DNA from: an uncultured Candidatus Pelagibacter sp.
Lineage (GTDB): Bacteria; Pseudomonadota; Alphaproteobacteria; Pelagibacterales; Pelagibacteraceae
Assembly: GCA_905612335.1 (NCBI GenBank)
Contig: CAJQRT010000026.1
Span: 1-64,000, forward strand
Reading direction: 5' to 3'
DNA: 64,000 bases
Positions 63,545-64,000 of this stretch are shown here, in pieces. Numbering within the stretch: position 1 is the stretch's first letter; each line of letters opens with the position of its first letter. Below the pieces are notes generated by a model that was given only the letters and a program-made list of their open reading frames with translations, was not told where the DNA came from and searched no databases. Both the position numbers and the translations under genes were made by a program.

Positions 63545-64000
63545 ATGAATTTAGAAAAAATTATAAAATATTCAGGATATTTATCCTCGGGTTTGTTTAT
63601 GCTAATAGGTTTTATAGTTTCATACGAAGTCATATCTCGTTATATTTTTAATTCTCCAACCATATGGGTAAATGAAATATCTAGGTTCTTGCAAATTTGG
63701 GCTACATATTTAGCTCTTACGTACTCTTTTCATAAAAATGATTTTATTAGAATCACAGTCATTTATGATCGAGTTGGACAGTCTGGAAAAAAAATACTAG
63801 ATTTCATATCAATGCTTTTTATTTTGTTCTTTAGTTCATTTGTTGTTTATTATGGATGGCTTATTGCCTACGATTCTTTAAAAGTAGGTAGAACAAGTTC
63901 AACAATTTTAGATGTTCCATCTTTTTTAACCGAACTCGCAATTCCACTCTGTTTTTTTTTATTAGTCATCAGAGTTTCAATAGAAATTGTTAGAAAGTTA
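63545..64000 (+). CDS. TRAP transporter small permease (3' end outside window)
   Basis: The plus frame from the ATG at 63545 stays open to the window end (152 codons). It shows four hydrophobic segments with MNLEKIIKYSGYLSS, YEVISRYIFNSPTIWVNEIS and KNDFIRITVIYDR, the DctQ pattern. The large permease presumably follows beyond 64000. Confidence 0.88.
   Translation, partial: MNLEKIIKYSGYLSSGLFMLIGFIVSYEVISRYIFNSPTIWVNEISRFLQIWATYLALTYSFHKNDFIRITVIYDRVGQSGKKILDFISMLFILFFSSFVVYYGWLIAYDSLKVGRTSSTILDVPSFLTELAIPLCFFLLVIRVSIEIVRKL

Overview
The window looks like a SAR11-clade alphaproteobacterium (Candidatus Pelagibacter or a close relative). The evidence is very AT-rich DNA, short spacers, many start/stop overlaps (TAATG and similar), a complete nuo operon, a lon-clpX-clpP-tig block, TRAP transporters with large solute-binding proteins, an aprMBA operon beside sulfonate genes, and Lys/Ile/Asn-rich proteins. 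No plasmid, phage, CRISPR or IS transposase was seen.

Layout. 1-8029: complex I genes nuoA to nuoI on the minus strand (nuoI cut by the window edge). 8116-14330: tRNA-Asp, tRNA-Val, the proteostasis block lon, clpX, clpP, tig, and tRNA-Leu. 14430-17993: small genes and housekeeping (DUF1289, small membrane or secreted proteins, a histidine phosphatase, a family 5 uracil-DNA glycosylase, a YbgC thioesterase, DUF3047). 17983-29173: an uptake and catabolism region. The minus-strand arm is a TRAP transporter, an NCS1 permease and an SDR. The plus-strand arm is a tightly overlapping run of GMC oxidoreductase, TerC, SDR, M23 peptidase, hydratase and an M24 pita-bread hydrolase.

29173-34700 is a mosaic variable island. 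The last ~60 codons of the M24 gene plus downstream sequence occur twice, as an imperfect direct repeat of about 265 bp bracketing a TPR-methyltransferase gene. Three orphan minus-strand leader fragments match the start of a signal peptide that is intact only in the nearby secreted hydrolase gene. A 5' leader block is also repeated upstream of two genes. The rest of the island is small orphan genes.

34696-38495 holds the conserved divergent tesA-like / ybbA-ybbP set. 38704-47990 is an organosulfonate module: sulfoacetaldehyde acetyltransferase (xsc) and sulfolactate sulfo-lyase (suyAB) release sulfite, YeiH- and TauE-type carriers can export it, and AprMBA can oxidise it to APS. A decayed FAD oxidoreductase fragment and two small uncharacterised genes sit in the same block.

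48105-53360: HIT protein, para-aminobenzoate synthesis (pabC, pabA, pabB), an MFS carrier and a cystathionine beta-lyase-like enzyme. 53432-62330: mnmA, cysQ, recX, an ABA4-like protein, a DsbA-fold isomerase, rhodanese, peroxiredoxin, an ammonium transporter, HU, rseP and a DMT transporter. 62500-64000 begins a second TRAP operon, cut by the window end. Both TRAP loci carry a rho-independent hairpin between the binding-protein gene and the small permease gene.
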